Of a stretch of DNA of 64,000 nt, positions 36,666-47,151 are shown one piece after another (position 1 is the stretch's first letter; every line of letters begins with the position of its first letter). Location: contig NZ_JARVRW010000006.1 of assembly GCF_030209475.1 (NCBI RefSeq), positions 62,001-126,000 on the forward strand, read 5' to 3'. Source of the stretch: Microbacterium sp. lyk4-40-TSB-66. Its GTDB lineage: Bacteria; Actinomycetota; Actinomycetes; Actinomycetales; Microbacteriaceae. The translations under genes were made by a program, and so were the position numbers. Below the pieces are notes generated by a model. It worked only from the letters and a program-made list of their open reading frames with translations. It was not told where the DNA came from and searched no databases.

Positions 36666-37900
36666 CCGCCCTGATCCCTTCCTCGCGGATCTCGCGAGAC
36701 CCCGCCGTCCTCGTGCTCGAAGACGGCACCCGCTACATCGGCCGCGCGTACGGTGCGCGCGGTGAGACCCTCGGCGAGGTCGTCTTCGCGACCGGCATGA
36801 CCGGCTACCAGGAGACGATCACCGACCCCTCGTACGCGGGACAGATCGTCCTGCAGACGGCCCCCCACATCGGCAACACGGGTGTGAACGACGAAGACCC
36901 CGAATCCCGCCGCATCTGGGTCGCGGGCTACGTCGTGCGCGACCCCTCGCGCGTGGTGTCGAACTGGCGCGCCGACCGCTCGCTCGACGACGCGCTCGTC
37001 GAAGACGGCATCGTCGGCATCTCCGGCATCGACACGCGCGCCGTCACCCGTCGCATCCGCTCCCTCGGCAGCATGCGCGGCGGGGTGTTCTCGGGCGAGG
37101 AGGCGAACCTCGACGCCGACGAGCAGTTGCGCCGCGTCCGCGAGGCCCCCGGAATGGCCGGTCGCAACCTGAGCGCAGAGGTGTCCGTCACCGCCGTCGA
37201 GGTCACCCCCGCCACGTCGGAGCGCATCGGCAACCTCGCCGTGCTCGACCTGGGCGTGAAGAAGTCGACGATCGACAACCTCGCCGCCCGCGGCTTCGAC
37301 GTGCACGTCTTCCCGCAGTCGGCCACCATCGAAGAGATCCGCGCCATCGGGCCGGTCGCGGCGTTCTACTCCAACGGCCCCGGTGACCCCGCGGCATCCG
37401 ATCAGCACGTCGAGCTCCTGCGCGCCGTCCTGGGCGATGGTCTGCCGTTCTTCGGCATCTGCTTCGGAAATCAGCTGCTGGGCCGCGCCCTCGGCTTCGG
37501 CACGTACAAGCTGCCGTTCGGCCACCGCGGGATCAATCAGCCCGTGCTCGACAAGACCACCGGCCGCGTCGAGATCACCTCGCAGAACCACGGCTTCGCC
37601 GTCGACGCCCCCCTCGACCGGATCGTCGACAGCCCCAACGGTTTCGGACGCGTCGAGGTCAGCCACATCGGCCTCAACGACAACGTGGTCGAGGGTCTGC
37701 GCGCCCTCGACATCCCCGCGTTCAGCGTGCAGTACCACCCCGAGGCCGCCTCGGGACCGCACGATGCCAACTACCTGTTCGACCGTTTCCGCGAGATGGT
37801 CCTCGCGACGATGGACGGTCGCCCGACTCCGGGACCGGCCGCCGCGGTGCAGGTGCCCACCGACGCTCAGGATTCGACCCAGGAAGACAACAATGCCTAA
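36662..37900 (+). CDS. carA: carbamoyl phosphate synthase small (glutaminase) subunit
   Basis: Hydrolyses glutamine and channels ammonia to CarB. The 412-residue protein has the N-terminal domain ([20 protein letters not shown]) and a class I glutamine amidotransferase with nucleophile Cys in [16 protein letters not shown] and catalytic His-Glu in [15 protein letters not shown]. The nucleophile motif is GICFGNQ rather than GICLGHQ, common in actinobacteria. Start overlaps the PH-like gene; stop overlaps carB by 8 bases. Confidence 0.97.
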   Translation: MTALIPSSRISRDPAVLVLEDGTRYIGRAYGARGETLGEVVFATGMTGYQETITDPSYAGQIVLQTAPHIGNTGVNDEDPESRRIWVAGYVVRDPSRVVSNWRADRSLDDALVEDGIVGISGIDTRAVTRRIRSLGSMRGGVFSGEEANLDADEQLRRVREAPGMAGRNLSAEVSVTAVEVTPATSERIGNLAVLDLGVKKSTIDNLAARGFDVHVFPQSATIEEIRAIGPVAAFYSNGPGDPAASDQHVELLRAVLGDGLPFFGICFGNQLLGRALGFGTYKLPFGHRGINQPVLDKTTGRVEITSQNHGFAVDAPLDRIVDSPNGFGRVEVSHIGLNDNVVEGLRALDIPAFSVQYHPEAASGPHDANYLFDRFREMVLATMDGRPTPGPAAAVQVPTDAQDSTQEDNNA

Positions 37901-40900
37901 GCGCGACGACATCAACTCCGTCCTCGTCATCGGCTCCGGCCCGATCGTCATCGGTCAGGCCTGCGAGTTCGACTACTCCGGCACCCAGGCGTGCCGCGTG
38001 CTGCGCGAAGAGGGGGTGCGCGTCATCCTCGTCAACTCCAACCCGGCGACGATCATGACCGACCCCGACTTCGCCGACGCGACCTACATCGAGCCGATCA
38101 CCCCCGAGGTGATCGAGTCGATCATCGCCAAGGAGAAGCCGGATGCCGTGCTCCCCACCCTCGGTGGGCAGACGGCCCTGAACGCCGCCATCCAGCTGCA
38201 CAAGCGCGGCATCCTCGAGAAGTACGACGTCGAGCTCATCGGCGCCGACTTCGACGCGATCAACCGCGGCGAGGACCGCCAGATCTTCAAGGAGCTCGTC
38301 ATCGAAGCGGGCGCCGACGTCGCGGCATCCGTCATCTGCCACTCGATGGACGAGCTGATCGCCGGTGCCGAGAAGCTCGGGTACCCGCTCGTCGTGCGCC
38401 CCTCGTTCACGATGGGCGGCCTCGGCTCGGGCTTCGCGTACGACGAGGCCGACCTCCGCCGCATCGGCGGCGCGGGCCTTCACGACTCGCCCACCAACGA
38501 GGTGCTGCTCGAGGAGTCGATCCTCGGGTGGAAGGAGTACGAGCTCGAGCTCATGCGCGACACCGCCGACAACACGGTCGTCGTCTGCTCGATCGAGAAC
38601 GTCGACCCTGTCGGCGTGCACACCGGTGACTCCATCACGGTGGCGCCCGCGCTGACCCTGACCGACCGCGAGTACCAGCGCCTGCGCGACATCGGTATCG
38701 ACATCATCCGCGCGGTCGGCGTCGACACCGGTGGCTGCAACATCCAGTTCGCCGTGGACCCCGCGACGGGGCGCATCATCGTCATCGAGATGAACCCGCG
38801 CGTCTCGCGCTCGTCGGCGCTGGCGTCGAAGGCCACGGGCTTCCCGATCGCCAAGATCGCCGCGAAGCTCGCCATCGGTTACCGCCTCGACGAGATCCCC
38901 AACGACATCACCAAGGTGACCCCGGCGAGCTTCGAGCCCACGCTCGACTACGTCGTGGTCAAGGTGCCGCGGTTCAACTTCGAGAAGTTCCCCGCCGCCG
39001 ACACGACGCTCACCACCACCATGAAGTCGGTGGGCGAGGCCATGGCGATCGGCCGCAACTACACCACGGCCCTGCAGAAGGCTCTGCGCTCCCTCGAGAA
39101 GCGCGGCTCGAGCTTCCACTGGGGCGACGAGTCCCGCTCTGTCGACGAGCTGCTCGAGATCGCGAAGACCCCGACCGACGGTCGCATCGTCGTGCTGCAG
39201 CAGGCGCTGCGCTTCGGCGCCACGCCCGAGCAGGCGTTCGACGCCACCGCGATCGATCCCTGGTTCATCGACCAGATCGTGCTGATCAACGAGGTCGCCG
39301 CCCACATCGGCGGGGCCGATGACCTGGATGCCGACACCCTCCGCATCGCGAAGGAGCACGGTTTCAGCGACGTGCAGATCGCGCAGATCCGCGGGCTCGA
39401 CGAGGCCGAGGTGCGCGAGGCGCGGTACGCGCTCGACGTGCGCCCGGTCTACAAGACCGTCGACACGTGCGCGGGGGAGTTCCCGGCGCTCACGCCCTAC
39501 CACTACTCCTCGTACGACGCCGAGACCGAGGTCACCCCCTCCGACCGCACGAAGGTCGTCATCATCGGTTCGGGCCCCAACCGCATCGGCCAGGGCGTCG
39601 AGTTCGACTACTCGTGCGTGCACGCGTCCTTCGCGCTGTCGGATGCCGGATACGAGACCGTCATGGTCAACTGCAACCCCGAGACCGTGTCGACCGACTA
39701 CGACACCTCCGACCGCCTGTACTTCGAGCCGCTGACGCTCGAAGACGTGCTCGAGGTGCTGCACGCGGAGTCGCAGTCCGGTGAGATCCTCGGCGTCGTG
39801 TGCCAGCTCGGCGGGCAGACCCCGCTGGGCCTTGCCAAGGGCATCGAGGCCGCCGGCTACACCATCCTGGGCACGAGCCCCGAGGCGATCGACCTCGCCG
39901 AGGAGCGCGAGCTCTTCTCGCGGTTGCTCGACGAGGCCGGCCTCATCGCCCCGCGCAACGGCACGGCCATCGACGTCGAGGGTGCGGTGACGGTGGCCGA
40001 GGAGATCGGTTACCCGGTGCTCGTGCGCCCGAGCTTCGTGCTCGGCGGCCGCGGCATGGAGATCGTGTACTCGACCGAGGCGCTGCGCGACTACTTCGTG
40101 CGCGTCGCCGACCAGGCCATCATCGGACCGGGCCTGCCGCTGCTGGTCGACCGCTTCCTCGACGACGCGATCGAGCTCGACGTCGACGCGCTCTACGACG
40201 GCACCGACCTGTACATCGGCGGTGTCATGGAGCACCTCGAGGAAGCCGGCATCCACTCCGGCGATTCTTCGTGCACCCTGCCTCCCGTCTCGCTGGGCCG
40301 CACCGAGGTCGACCGCGTGCGCGAGGCGACCCTGGCCATCGCGAAGGGCGTGGGCGTCCGGGGGCTCCTCAACGTGCAGTTCGCGATCTCGGCCGGCGTG
40401 CTCTACGTCATCGAGGCGAACCCGCGCGCGAGCCGCACGGTGCCGTTCGTGTCCAAGGCCCTCGGCATCCCGCTCGCCAAGGCCGCCAGCCGCATCATGG
40501 CCGGCAACACCGTCGCCGAGCTCATCGCCGAGGGACTGCTGCCCGAGAAGGACGGATCGCGCGTTCCGCTCGACGCCCCCGTCGCCGTGAAGGAAGCCGT
40601 GCTGCCGTTCAAGCGCTTCCGCACGGCCGACGGTCACACCGTCGACAGCGTGCTCGGACCCGAGATGCGCTCCACCGGTGAGGTCATGGGCATCGACCGC
40701 GACTTCCCGACCGCGTTCGCGAAGTCGCAGGAGGCCGCGTACGGCGGGATGCCGACGTCCGGCACGGTGTTCATCTCGGTCGCCGACGCCGACAAGCGCG
40801 CCGTGATCCTGCCCGCCCACCGCCTCCAGGAACTCGGCTTCGAGCTCATGGCGACCGAGGGCACGGCGGAGATCCTGGCCCGCAACGGCATCCGGGTGCA

Positions 40901-41180
40901 GGTCGTCGAGAAGTACTCGGAGACGCAGGGTTCCGGTCAGCGCAACGTCGTCGACCTCATCAACGCCGGGGAGATCGACATGATCGTCAACACCCCGAGC
41001 GGCGGGTCGGCGCGCGCCGACGGCTACGAGATCCGCGCGGCCGCCGTCGCCGCCGACAAGGCCCTGTTCACCACGATGGCCGTGCTCGGTGCCGCGGTGA
41101 GCGCGCTGGGTGCCATGAAGGACGGCTTCGAGGTCCGAAGCCTCCAGGAATACGCCGTGGATCGCGCGGGTCGTCTGTGA
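37893..41180 (+). CDS. carB: carbamoyl phosphate synthase large subunit
   Basis: Makes carbamoyl phosphate for pyrimidine and arginine synthesis. At 1095 residues the length is normal. Two homologous ATP-grasp halves are visible: [20 protein letters not shown] near the start and [20 protein letters not shown] near residue 555, each followed by its ATP-grasp domain ([35 protein letters not shown]). The C-terminal MGS-like allosteric domain (about residues 945-1080) ends with [22 protein letters not shown] is inside the end of carA. Confidence 0.98.
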   Translation: MPKRDDINSVLVIGSGPIVIGQACEFDYSGTQACRVLREEGVRVILVNSNPATIMTDPDFADATYIEPITPEVIESIIAKEKPDAVLPTLGGQTALNAAIQLHKRGILEKYDVELIGADFDAINRGEDRQIFKELVIEAGADVAASVICHSMDELIAGAEKLGYPLVVRPSFTMGGLGSGFAYDEADLRRIGGAGLHDSPTNEVLLEESILGWKEYELELMRDTADNTVVVCSIENVDPVGVHTGDSITVAPALTLTDREYQRLRDIGIDIIRAVGVDTGGCNIQFAVDPATGRIIVIEMNPRVSRSSALASKATGFPIAKIAAKLAIGYRLDEIPNDITKVTPASFEPTLDYVVVKVPRFNFEKFPAADTTLTTTMKSVGEAMAIGRNYTTALQKALRSLEKRGSSFHWGDESRSVDELLEIAKTPTDGRIVVLQQALRFGATPEQAFDATAIDPWFIDQIVLINEVAAHIGGADDLDADTLRIAKEHGFSDVQIAQIRGLDEAEVREARYALDVRPVYKTVDTCAGEFPALTPYHYSSYDAETEVTPSDRTKVVIIGSGPNRIGQGVEFDYSCVHASFALSDAGYETVMVNCNPETVSTDYDTSDRLYFEPLTLEDVLEVLHAESQSGEILGVVCQLGGQTPLGLAKGIEAAGYTILGTSPEAIDLAEERELFSRLLDEAGLIAPRNGTAIDVEGAVTVAEEIGYPVLVRPSFVLGGRGMEIVYSTEALRDYFVRVADQAIIGPGLPLLVDRFLDDAIELDVDALYDGTDLYIGGVMEHLEEAGIHSGDSSCTLPPVSLGRTEVDRVREATLAIAKGVGVRGLLNVQFAISAGVLYVIEANPRASRTVPFVSKALGIPLAKAASRIMAGNTVAELIAEGLLPEKDGSRVPLDAPVAVKEAVLPFKRFRTADGHTVDSVLGPEMRSTGEVMGIDRDFPTAFAKSQEAAYGGMPTSGTVFISVADADKRAVILPAHRLQELGFELMATEGTAEILARNGIRVQVVEKYSETQGSGQRNVVDLINAGEIDMIVNTPSGGSARADGYEIRAAAVAADKALFTTMAVLGAAVSALGAMKDGFEVRSLQEYAVDRAGRL

Positions 41181-42037
41181 GCGAGCCGTTCGGGCAGCGG
41201 CTCAGCGCCGCCCTCGACGCGCACGGCCCGCTGTGCGTCGGCATCGACCCCCACGCCGCGCTGCTGTCGGCGTGGGGGCTGAACGCCACGGCCGAGGGCG
41301 TGCGCGCGTTCGGCCTGCGCGTCGTCGAGGCGGCATCCGGTCGCGTGGGTGTCGTGAAGCCGCAGGTGGCGTTCTACGAGCGCTACGGCTCGCGCGGGTT
41401 CGCGGCTCTGGAAGACGTGATGGCCGCGGCGCGCGAAGCGGGGCTCCTCGTGATCGCCGACGCCAAGCGCGGTGACATCGGCACGACCATGGAGGGCTAC
41501 GCCCACGCCTGGCTCGAACCCGGAGCGCCCCTCGAGGCGGATGCCGTGACCCTGACGCCGTACCTCGGCGCCGAGTCGCTGCGCGACACGCTCTCGCTGG
41601 CCCTGCGACACCGCAAGGGAGCATTCGTGCTCACGGCGACGAGCAATCCCGAAGCGCGAGCGCTGCAGAGCGCCATCGTCGACGACGTGCTCGCCGTCGG
41701 TGATCACGAGCACGTCGCGGCGCGCGTGGCCCACGACGTGAACGAGGCGAACATCGGCGCCCCCGGGGCGTTCGGCTCCATCGGCGTCGTCGTCGGCGCG
41801 ACCGTCGACCGGGCCGCGTTCGGTCTCGGCGACGTGGCCCTCGCCGGAATGCCGATCCTCGCGCCCGGCTTCGGTGCGCAGGGCGCCGAGCCCGCGGATC
41901 TCGGTCGCCTCTTCGGATACGTCGCCAAGGCGGTCGTGGCCAACGAGAGCCGAAGCATCCTCGCGGTCGGACCCGACCGTCTCGCCGCCCGCATCGACGA
42001 GCGCGCCGCGCTGTATCGGGAGACCCTGCATGGCTGA
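41177..42037 (+). CDS. pyrF: orotidine-5'-phosphate decarboxylase (long, mycobacterial-type)
   Basis: Decarboxylates OMP to UMP. 286 residues, the longer type 2 subfamily. Catalytic Asp-Lys-x-x-Asp tetrad is in [17 protein letters not shown] (about residues 94-110); substrate region [16 protein letters not shown] at the start and [16 protein letters not shown] near the end. GTG overlaps the carB stop (GTGA) and the stop overlaps the next gene by 8 bases. No pyrD or pyrE is in the window, so the operon carries all UMP steps except dihydroorotate oxidation and phosphoribosylation. Confidence 0.95.
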   Translation: MSEPFGQRLSAALDAHGPLCVGIDPHAALLSAWGLNATAEGVRAFGLRVVEAASGRVGVVKPQVAFYERYGSRGFAALEDVMAAAREAGLLVIADAKRGDIGTTMEGYAHAWLEPGAPLEADAVTLTPYLGAESLRDTLSLALRHRKGAFVLTATSNPEARALQSAIVDDVLAVGDHEHVAARVAHDVNEANIGAPGAFGSIGVVVGATVDRAAFGLGDVALAGMPILAPGFGAQGAEPADLGRLFGYVAKAVVANESRSILAVGPDRLAARIDERAALYRETLHG

Positions 42038-42935
42038 CGCCCGTCGCCCGCCCGAGGTCGACCGCGCCGCCGCCTCACGCCGCGCCGTCGAGGCGCGCCG
42101 CGAGCGCGCCGCGCTGAAACGCGACGTGTCCAGCCGCGTCATCTCGCCGCAGGAGCTGCTGCGGCGGGGTCTCGCCGATCCGCTGTCTCCGGCCGGAGCC
42201 ATGCGCGTGACCGAGTTCCTCACCGCGATCCCCGCGATCGGTGAGAGCAAGCGCGATCGCATCCTCGTCTCGCTCGGCATCTCGCCGGTGAAGCGGCTGG
42301 GCGGTCTCGGCACGCGCCAGCGCGACGCGTTGCGCGGCTTCCTCGACACCCGCTGGCCCGAGCCCGGTCCGCGCGACGGTCGCAGTCGGCTCATCGTGCT
42401 CGCCGGCCCCACGGCGGTCGGTAAGGGCACCGTGGCAGCGCACATCAAGCAGCACTACCCGCAGATCCACCTCTCGGTGTCGGCGACCACCAGGAACCCC
42501 CGCCCCGGGGAGGTCGACGGGCAGCACTACTACTTCGTCGACGACGCCGAGTTCGACCGCATGGTGGCGGCGGGCGAGCTGCTGGAGTGGGCCGTCGTGC
42601 ACAACCAGAACCGCTACGGCACGCCCCGCGAACCGATCGAGCGCGTGCTCGCGGAGGGCGGCACCGCCCTGCTCGAGATCGATCTGCAGGGGGCACGACA
42701 GGTGCGCGCCGCCGACCCCTCGGCGACGCTGGTGTTCCTGCTGCCGCCGAGCTGGGACGAACTCGTGCAACGACTCGTCGGACGAGGGACCGAGGATGCC
42801 GAGGAGCGCGCCCGACGTCTGCGCACCGCCCGCGTCGAGCTCGCCGCGCAGAACGAGTTCGACTACCGCGTCGTGAACGAAGACGTGGCATCCGCCGCCG
42901 CCGACGTCGTGGCGCTGGCCGCCGCGCAGCGCTGA
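42030..42935 (+). CDS. gmk: fusion of actinobacterial integration host factor (mIHF) with guanylate kinase
   Basis: 301 residues. The first ~112 match actinobacterial IHF: basic REAA-type helix (ARRERAALKRDV), then MRVTEFLTAIPAIGESKRDR and LGISPVKRLGGLGTRQRDAL, the helix-two-turn-helix DNA-binding core. From about residue 119 it is guanylate kinase: P-loop LAGPTAVGKGTVAAHIKQ, SATTRNPRPGEVDGQHYYFV, LEWAVVHNQNRYGTPREPIE, LLEIDLQGARQV. Gmk makes GDP from GMP; mIHF binds DNA in mycobacteria where the two genes are adjacent but separate. No stop or frameshift divides them here. It overlaps pyrF by 8 bases. Confidence 0.93.
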   Translation: MADARRPPEVDRAAASRRAVEARRERAALKRDVSSRVISPQELLRRGLADPLSPAGAMRVTEFLTAIPAIGESKRDRILVSLGISPVKRLGGLGTRQRDALRGFLDTRWPEPGPRDGRSRLIVLAGPTAVGKGTVAAHIKQHYPQIHLSVSATTRNPRPGEVDGQHYYFVDDAEFDRMVAAGELLEWAVVHNQNRYGTPREPIERVLAEGGTALLEIDLQGARQVRAADPSATLVFLLPPSWDELVQRLVGRGTEDAEERARRLRTARVELAAQNEFDYRVVNEDVASAAADVVALAAAQR

Positions 42936-42949
42936 CGACCCATGGTTTT

Positions 42950-43022
42950 CCGGTTCGGGGCGGGATCCGCCCCTCGGGGCATGGGATCACCGCCCCGAAG
43001 AGCAGGATCCGCCCCGAACCGG
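42950..43022. terminator. nested inverted repeat between gmk and rpoZ
   Basis: CCGGTTCGGGGCGGGATCC (42950-42968) is complementary, apart from one extra G, to GGATCCGCCCCGAACCGG (43005-43022). A small GCCCC-TC-GGGGC hairpin (42969-42980) lies inside. It starts 15 bases after the gmk stop and may terminate the pyr operon. Confidence 0.55.
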
Positions 43023-43073
43023 CACGCCACGACCCACCCCGACGCCCTCGGCACACGCCGGGTCGGCGTCGGC

Positions 43074-43079
43074 TAGAAT
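43074..43079 (+). promoter_or_regulatory. candidate -10 box for rpoZ
   Basis: TAGAAT in a GC-rich context, 64 bases before the rpoZ ATG; the leader contains CGGCGC-TTCC-GGCGCCG and a strong AGGAGG (about 43131-43136). Confidence 0.55.
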
Positions 43080-43143
43080 GGCATGATGCTTCGGCGCTTC
43101 CGGCGCCGCATCCACCCCATCCCGCCGAACCAGGAGGTTCCCC

Positions 43144-43398
43144 ATGGCCGGACGTGACAAGGGCATCATCGACCCGCCCATCGACGCTCTGCTCGACAAG
43201 GTCGACTCGAAGTACCAGCTCGTGATCTACGCGTCCAAGCGCGCTCGTCAGATCAACGACTACTACTCCGACCTGCACGAGGGAAACCTCTTCGACAACG
43301 TCGGCCCGCTCGTCGACTCGACCGTCGAAGACAAGCCCCTCACGATCGCGCTGCACGAGATCCACGAAGACAAGCTGCGCCTTCGCGCCGCGGAGTGA
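43144..43398 (+). CDS. rpoZ: DNA-directed RNA polymerase omega subunit
   Basis: 84-residue omega chain that helps fold beta' and mediates ppGpp effects in some bacteria. Motifs: [38 protein letters not shown] and [20 protein letters not shown] has AGGAGG at 7-base spacing. The position between gmk and metK is conserved in actinobacteria. Confidence 0.96.
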   Translation: MAGRDKGIIDPPIDALLDKVDSKYQLVIYASKRARQINDYYSDLHEGNLFDNVGPLVDSTVEDKPLTIALHEIHEDKLRLRAAE

Positions 43399-43445
43399 TC
43401 CACCGCCTTCACCGGCTCACTCGTGAAGTGTTCACAGATGTGACG

Positions 43446-43478
43446 ATGCCCCGGGCGGCTCACCGCCGTGCGGGGCAT
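43446..43478 (+). terminator. terminator hairpin after rpoZ
   Basis: ATGCCCC (43446-43452) pairs with GGGGCAT (43472-43478), and GGCGG-CTCA-CCGCC forms the top. It lies 48 bases after rpoZ and 42 before metK, so it ends rpoZ or acts in the metK leader. No recognisable SAM riboswitch is seen in the 121-base gap. Confidence 0.6.
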
Positions 43479-43519
43479 ACTTGTGCCCGTTCCCTGATCG
43501 CTAGCCTCCCGGAGTCGTC

Positions 43520-44713
43520 TTGACCGACCTACGCCTGTTCACGTCCGAATCCGTCACCGAAGGACACCCCGACAAGATCTGCGATCAGATCTCCGACAGC
43601 ATCCTGGATGCCATCCTCACCGACGACCCGACGGGGCGTGTGGCCGTCGAGACCCTCGTCACGACCGGACTCGTCCACGTGGCGGGCGAAGTGTCGACCC
43701 GGGCGTACGTCGAGATCCCCGCGATCGTCCGCGACGTGGTGAACCGCATCGGGTACACCTCGAGCGACACCGGGTTCGACGGCGAGTCGTGCGGCGTCTC
43801 CGTCTCGATCGGCGCGCAGTCCTCCGACATCGCCGCCGGCGTCAACAAGGCGTTCGAGCAGCGCGAGCGCGGATCCGTCGACCCCCACGACCTGCAGGGT
43901 GCCGGCGACCAGGGCATCATGTTCGGCTTCGCGACTAACGAGACCCCCCAGCTCATGCCGATGGCCATCTGGACGGCGCACCGCATCGCCGAGCGGCTGG
44001 CGGAGGTGCGCAAGAGCGGAGCGCTGCCGTTCCTGCGTCCCGACGGCAAGACCCAGGTGACGCTCGGCTACGAGGGCTTCACCCCGCGCACCGTCGACAG
44101 CGTCGTGCTGTCCACTCAGCACCACCCCGACATCTCGCAGGAAGACCTGCGCGCGCAGGTGCAGGCCGAGGTCATCGACCCCGTGCTGGCCGAGACCGGT
44201 CTCGAGCTCCCCGACGTGAAGTACTACATCAACCCGGCCGGCCCCTTCGTCATCGGCGGCCCCAAGGGCGATGCGGGCCTCACCGGCCGCAAGATCATCA
44301 TCGACACCTACGGCGGAGCCTCCCGCCACGGCGGCGGAGCCTTCAGCGGGAAAGACCCGTCCAAGGTCGACCGCTCGGCCGCCTACGCCATGCGGTGGGT
44401 CGCGAAGAACGCCGTCGCCGCCGGCCTCGCCGACCGCCTCGAGGTGCAGGTCGCCTACGCCATCGGCAAGGCGAATCCCGTCGGCCTGTACGTGGAGTCG
44501 TTCGGAACGGCGCACGTGGACGACGACGTGATCGTCCGCGCGATCCGCGACGTGTTCGATCTGCGGCCTGCAGCCATCGTCGAGCAGCTCGACCTCCTGC
44601 GCCCGATCTACGCGCAGACGGCGAAGTACGGCCACTTCGGCCGCGAACTTCCCGACTTCACGTGGGAGCGCACCGATCGCGTCGACGAGCTGCGCGCGGC
44701 CGCCGGAATCTGA
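43520..44713 (+). CDS. metK: S-adenosylmethionine synthase
   Basis: Forms SAM from methionine and ATP. 397 residues with the signatures [20 protein letters not shown] (about 9-28), [12 protein letters not shown] (about 128-139), [20 protein letters not shown] and [19 protein letters not shown]. Start is TTG with GGAG 7 bases upstream; no ATG/GTG upstream fits. Normal length, homotetrameric family. Confidence 0.96.
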   Translation: MTDLRLFTSESVTEGHPDKICDQISDSILDAILTDDPTGRVAVETLVTTGLVHVAGEVSTRAYVEIPAIVRDVVNRIGYTSSDTGFDGESCGVSVSIGAQSSDIAAGVNKAFEQRERGSVDPHDLQGAGDQGIMFGFATNETPQLMPMAIWTAHRIAERLAEVRKSGALPFLRPDGKTQVTLGYEGFTPRTVDSVVLSTQHHPDISQEDLRAQVQAEVIDPVLAETGLELPDVKYYINPAGPFVIGGPKGDAGLTGRKIIIDTYGGASRHGGGAFSGKDPSKVDRSAAYAMRWVAKNAVAAGLADRLEVQVAYAIGKANPVGLYVESFGTAHVDDDVIVRAIRDVFDLRPAAIVEQLDLLRPIYAQTAKYGHFGRELPDFTWERTDRVDELRAAAGI

Positions 44714-44881
44714 GCGTGCGGGCGGGCGCCGCTCGGCGTAGCCGGCGACGCGGCGGTGCGGTGATGACGGCGACCCCAGCGCGCCGCGCCCCTGTTCGTG
44801 CAAGCCTCGCACCCCTGGTTCGGGAGCAGTCCGGGGCTGACGGGCGCCCCAGCCTGCGGGAGCGCCGCGGCGTCGGGGAAC

Positions 44882-45007
44882 GACCCGGCGGTCGAGTGCA
44901 TCTCAGCGGTCGGGAGCGACCCGGCGGTCGGGAGCGACCCGGCGGTCGGGAGCGACCCGGCGGTCGAGAGCATCTCAGCGGTCGGGAGCAACCCGGCGGT
45001 CGAGAGA
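44882..45007 (+). repeat. 18-bp minisatellite in the metK-priA gap
   Basis: Seven 18-bp units, consensus GACCCGGCGGTCGGGAGC with an alternative ATCTCAGCGGTCGGGAGC as units 2 and 6; the unit 1-2 pair recurs as units 5-6, 72 bp later. It lies in the 44714-45080 gap, which has no supported gene. Because 18 is a multiple of three, several frames stay open through it, including one coding DPAVGS repeats; none has a credible start or homologous context. Confidence 0.85.
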
Positions 45008-45080
45008 ACCTCGGCATCGCCGTCCGCACGCCCCTCGCCGACGGCGCCCGCTCGTGCGCCGGCGCCCACGGAGTCCACCC

Positions 45081-47063
45081 GTGAGCGAACGCCGTGTCGC
45101 CCGCGTGCAGCTCGAATCGCCCGTACCGCAGCTGGATCGCCTGTTCGACTACGCCGTCCCGCACCCGCTCGTCGCCGACGTCGCCCCGGGCGTGCGGGTC
45201 AAGGTGCCGCTGCGTTCGGCCGGGCGCATGATGGACGCCTTCGTCATCGAGGTGGTCGCCGACGACGGCACCGAGCGCCCGCTGTCGTCGGTCGAGGCCG
45301 TGGTCTCGCCCATGCCGGTGCTGCCCGAACGCCTCTTCGCACTCGCGCGCCGTGTCGCCGATCGCGCCGCGGGATCCGTCAGCGACGTCCTGCGACTGGC
45401 CGTCCCCCGGCGCATGGTCCGTGCCGAGAAGGCCTGGGCCGCGGCCCCGCCGCCCGGGACGCCCGACGTCGTACCGGCCGCCCGCGAGCGGTCCGACGTC
45501 GCGCTGCGCGCGTATCCGGGGCTGGCCGAAGCTCTCGACGCCGGCGAGCGTCTCGCGCTCGACGCACCGCCGCACCCGCACCCCGAGCTTCCTCGCGGCG
45601 CCTGGGCCGATCTCCTCGCCGCCGCCGCAGTGCACACGTTGTCGCGGGGGAGGAGCGCCGTGCTCGTCGTGCCCGACTACCGCGACCAGGCGCAGCTGCT
45701 CGCGGCCCTCGGCGAGCTCGTGACCCCGGATGCCATCGTGCGCGACGACGCCGACCAGTCGGGGCCCGCCCGCTACGCGCAGTACCTGCGCACCCTGGCA
45801 TCCGTCCCCTGCATCGTGGTCGGACGACGCTCGGGCGTGTACGCGCCCGCGCACGACACCGGCCTCGTGGCGATCTGGGACGACGGCGACTCCCTTCTGT
45901 CGGAGCCGCTCTCTCCGGGCGTTCACGCCCGCGATGCCGCCCTGGTGCGCCAGGAGCTCGAGGGCTCGGCCCTCGTCTTCGCCGGGCACACGCGCACGAC
46001 CGACGTGCAGAGGCTCGTCGACGTGGGATACGTGCGCGAGATCGCCCAGGCCCGCCGCCCCAGCCCGCGCATCGTGCTGAGCGCGACGCGCGAGGGGGAG
46101 CAGCGCCAGTCCCGGGTGCCCTCGTCCGCGTTCGCGGCGGCGCGCGAGGCCCTGCAGAACGGCCCGGTGCTCGTGCAGGTCGCCCGCCCCGGCTACGCCC
46201 CGTCGCTCGTGTGCGCCGACTGCCGTCGCCCCGCCCGGTGCGCGCACTGCGCCGGGCCCCTCCGCGCGGCTCGCCCCGGAGCGACCCCGGTGTGCGCATG
46301 GTGCGGTCGCAGCGCCCACGCCTGGACGTGCGGACACTGCGGCTCGACGAAGCTGCGCATGGCGTCGTCGGGTAGCGAGCGCACCGCCGACGAGCTCGGC
46401 CGCGCCTTCCCCCACACGCGCGTGATCATCGCCGACGGGGCCCACCCGGTGGCCGAGGTCGACGGCCAGCCGGCGCTGGTCATCGCCACCCGCGGCGCCG
46501 AGCCGATCGCTCGGGGAGGCTACCGCGCCGTCATCCTGCTCGACGGCGACCGGATGCTGCAGAGCGAAGCCCTGCGCATCGGTGAGAGCTGCCTGCGCTG
46601 GTGGTCCAACGCCGCGGCTCTCGCCGCACCCGGCGCGCCCGTGCACCTCGTCGGCGTCGCGGGGCCCGTCGCCCGTGCGCTCGCGACCTGGACGCAACCC
46701 GCCTACGCCCGCGCCGAGCTGGTGGACCGGGCGCCCCTGCGCATGCCGCCCTCGGTGCGGGTCGCGAGCGTCGACGGCCACTCCCGCAGCGTCGACACCC
46801 TGCTCGCGTCTCTCCGCGAGACGGTGACCGACCTCGATCCGCTCGCGATCCTCGGGCCGGTCGACACGTCGGAGACCCCCGACGTCGCGACCTCGCGCGC
46901 GCTCGTGCGTTTCGATTACGCCCACGGACGAGCAGTGGCCGAGGCCCTACGTGCCGGAGTCATCGCCGATGCGCTGCGCGCCCGAAAGTCGCGCAAGGAT
47001 CGCGGCCCGAAGCCGCGCAGTACGCTCAGAGTCCGTCTCGACATCCCCGAGCCCGATCTGTGA
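45081..47063 (+). CDS. priA: primosomal protein PriA, actinobacterial type lacking Walker A
   Basis: 660-residue PriA homologue, the factor that reloads the replisome at stalled forks. The N-terminal DNA-binding domain is clear (RRVARVQLESPVPQLDRLFDY). The helicase region has VLVVPDYRDQAQLLAALG and IVVGRRSGVYAP, but the expected Gly-Lys-Thr loop is absent: the segment reads AAAAVHTLSRGRSAVLVVPD. Eight-Cys zinc region CADCRRPARCAHCAGPL then CAWCGRSAHAWTCGHCGS (about 385-430) is intact. Such ATP-site loss is typical of actinobacterial PriA. GTG 45081 has GGAG 7 bases upstream. The frame runs to fmt 88 bases later. Confidence 0.88.
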   Translation: MSERRVARVQLESPVPQLDRLFDYAVPHPLVADVAPGVRVKVPLRSAGRMMDAFVIEVVADDGTERPLSSVEAVVSPMPVLPERLFALARRVADRAAGSVSDVLRLAVPRRMVRAEKAWAAAPPPGTPDVVPAARERSDVALRAYPGLAEALDAGERLALDAPPHPHPELPRGAWADLLAAAAVHTLSRGRSAVLVVPDYRDQAQLLAALGELVTPDAIVRDDADQSGPARYAQYLRTLASVPCIVVGRRSGVYAPAHDTGLVAIWDDGDSLLSEPLSPGVHARDAALVRQELEGSALVFAGHTRTTDVQRLVDVGYVREIAQARRPSPRIVLSATREGEQRQSRVPSSAFAAAREALQNGPVLVQVARPGYAPSLVCADCRRPARCAHCAGPLRAARPGATPVCAWCGRSAHAWTCGHCGSTKLRMASSGSERTADELGRAFPHTRVIIADGAHPVAEVDGQPALVIATRGAEPIARGGYRAVILLDGDRMLQSEALRIGESCLRWWSNAAALAAPGAPVHLVGVAGPVARALATWTQPAYARAELVDRAPLRMPPSVRVASVDGHSRSVDTLLASLRETVTDLDPLAILGPVDTSETPDVATSRALVRFDYAHGRAVAEALRAGVIADALRARKSRKDRGPKPRSTLRVRLDIPEPDL

Positions 47064-47151
47064 GCGCCGCGCGCCTCCGGCCGCACGCCTCCGTGGTCCG
47101 TGCCGGCGCACCCGCCCGGATCCACCCGCCCCGAACCGCCTGAGGAGAACC

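Noticed and set aside
37722..40820. A 1032-codon antisense frame opposite carB
   Set aside because: carB is full length with both ATP-grasp halves; the antisense product is low-complexity Asp/Val/Gly/Leu sequence.
43399..43519. SAM riboswitch before metK
   Set aside because: The 121-base gap contains a terminator-type hairpin but none of the conserved SAM aptamer elements that I can recognise.
44798..46375. A 525-codon + frame starting in the minisatellite with DPAVGS repeats
   Set aside because: It runs out of frame into priA, which has clear PriA motifs in its own frame; the open stretch results from the 18-bp repeat and high GC.
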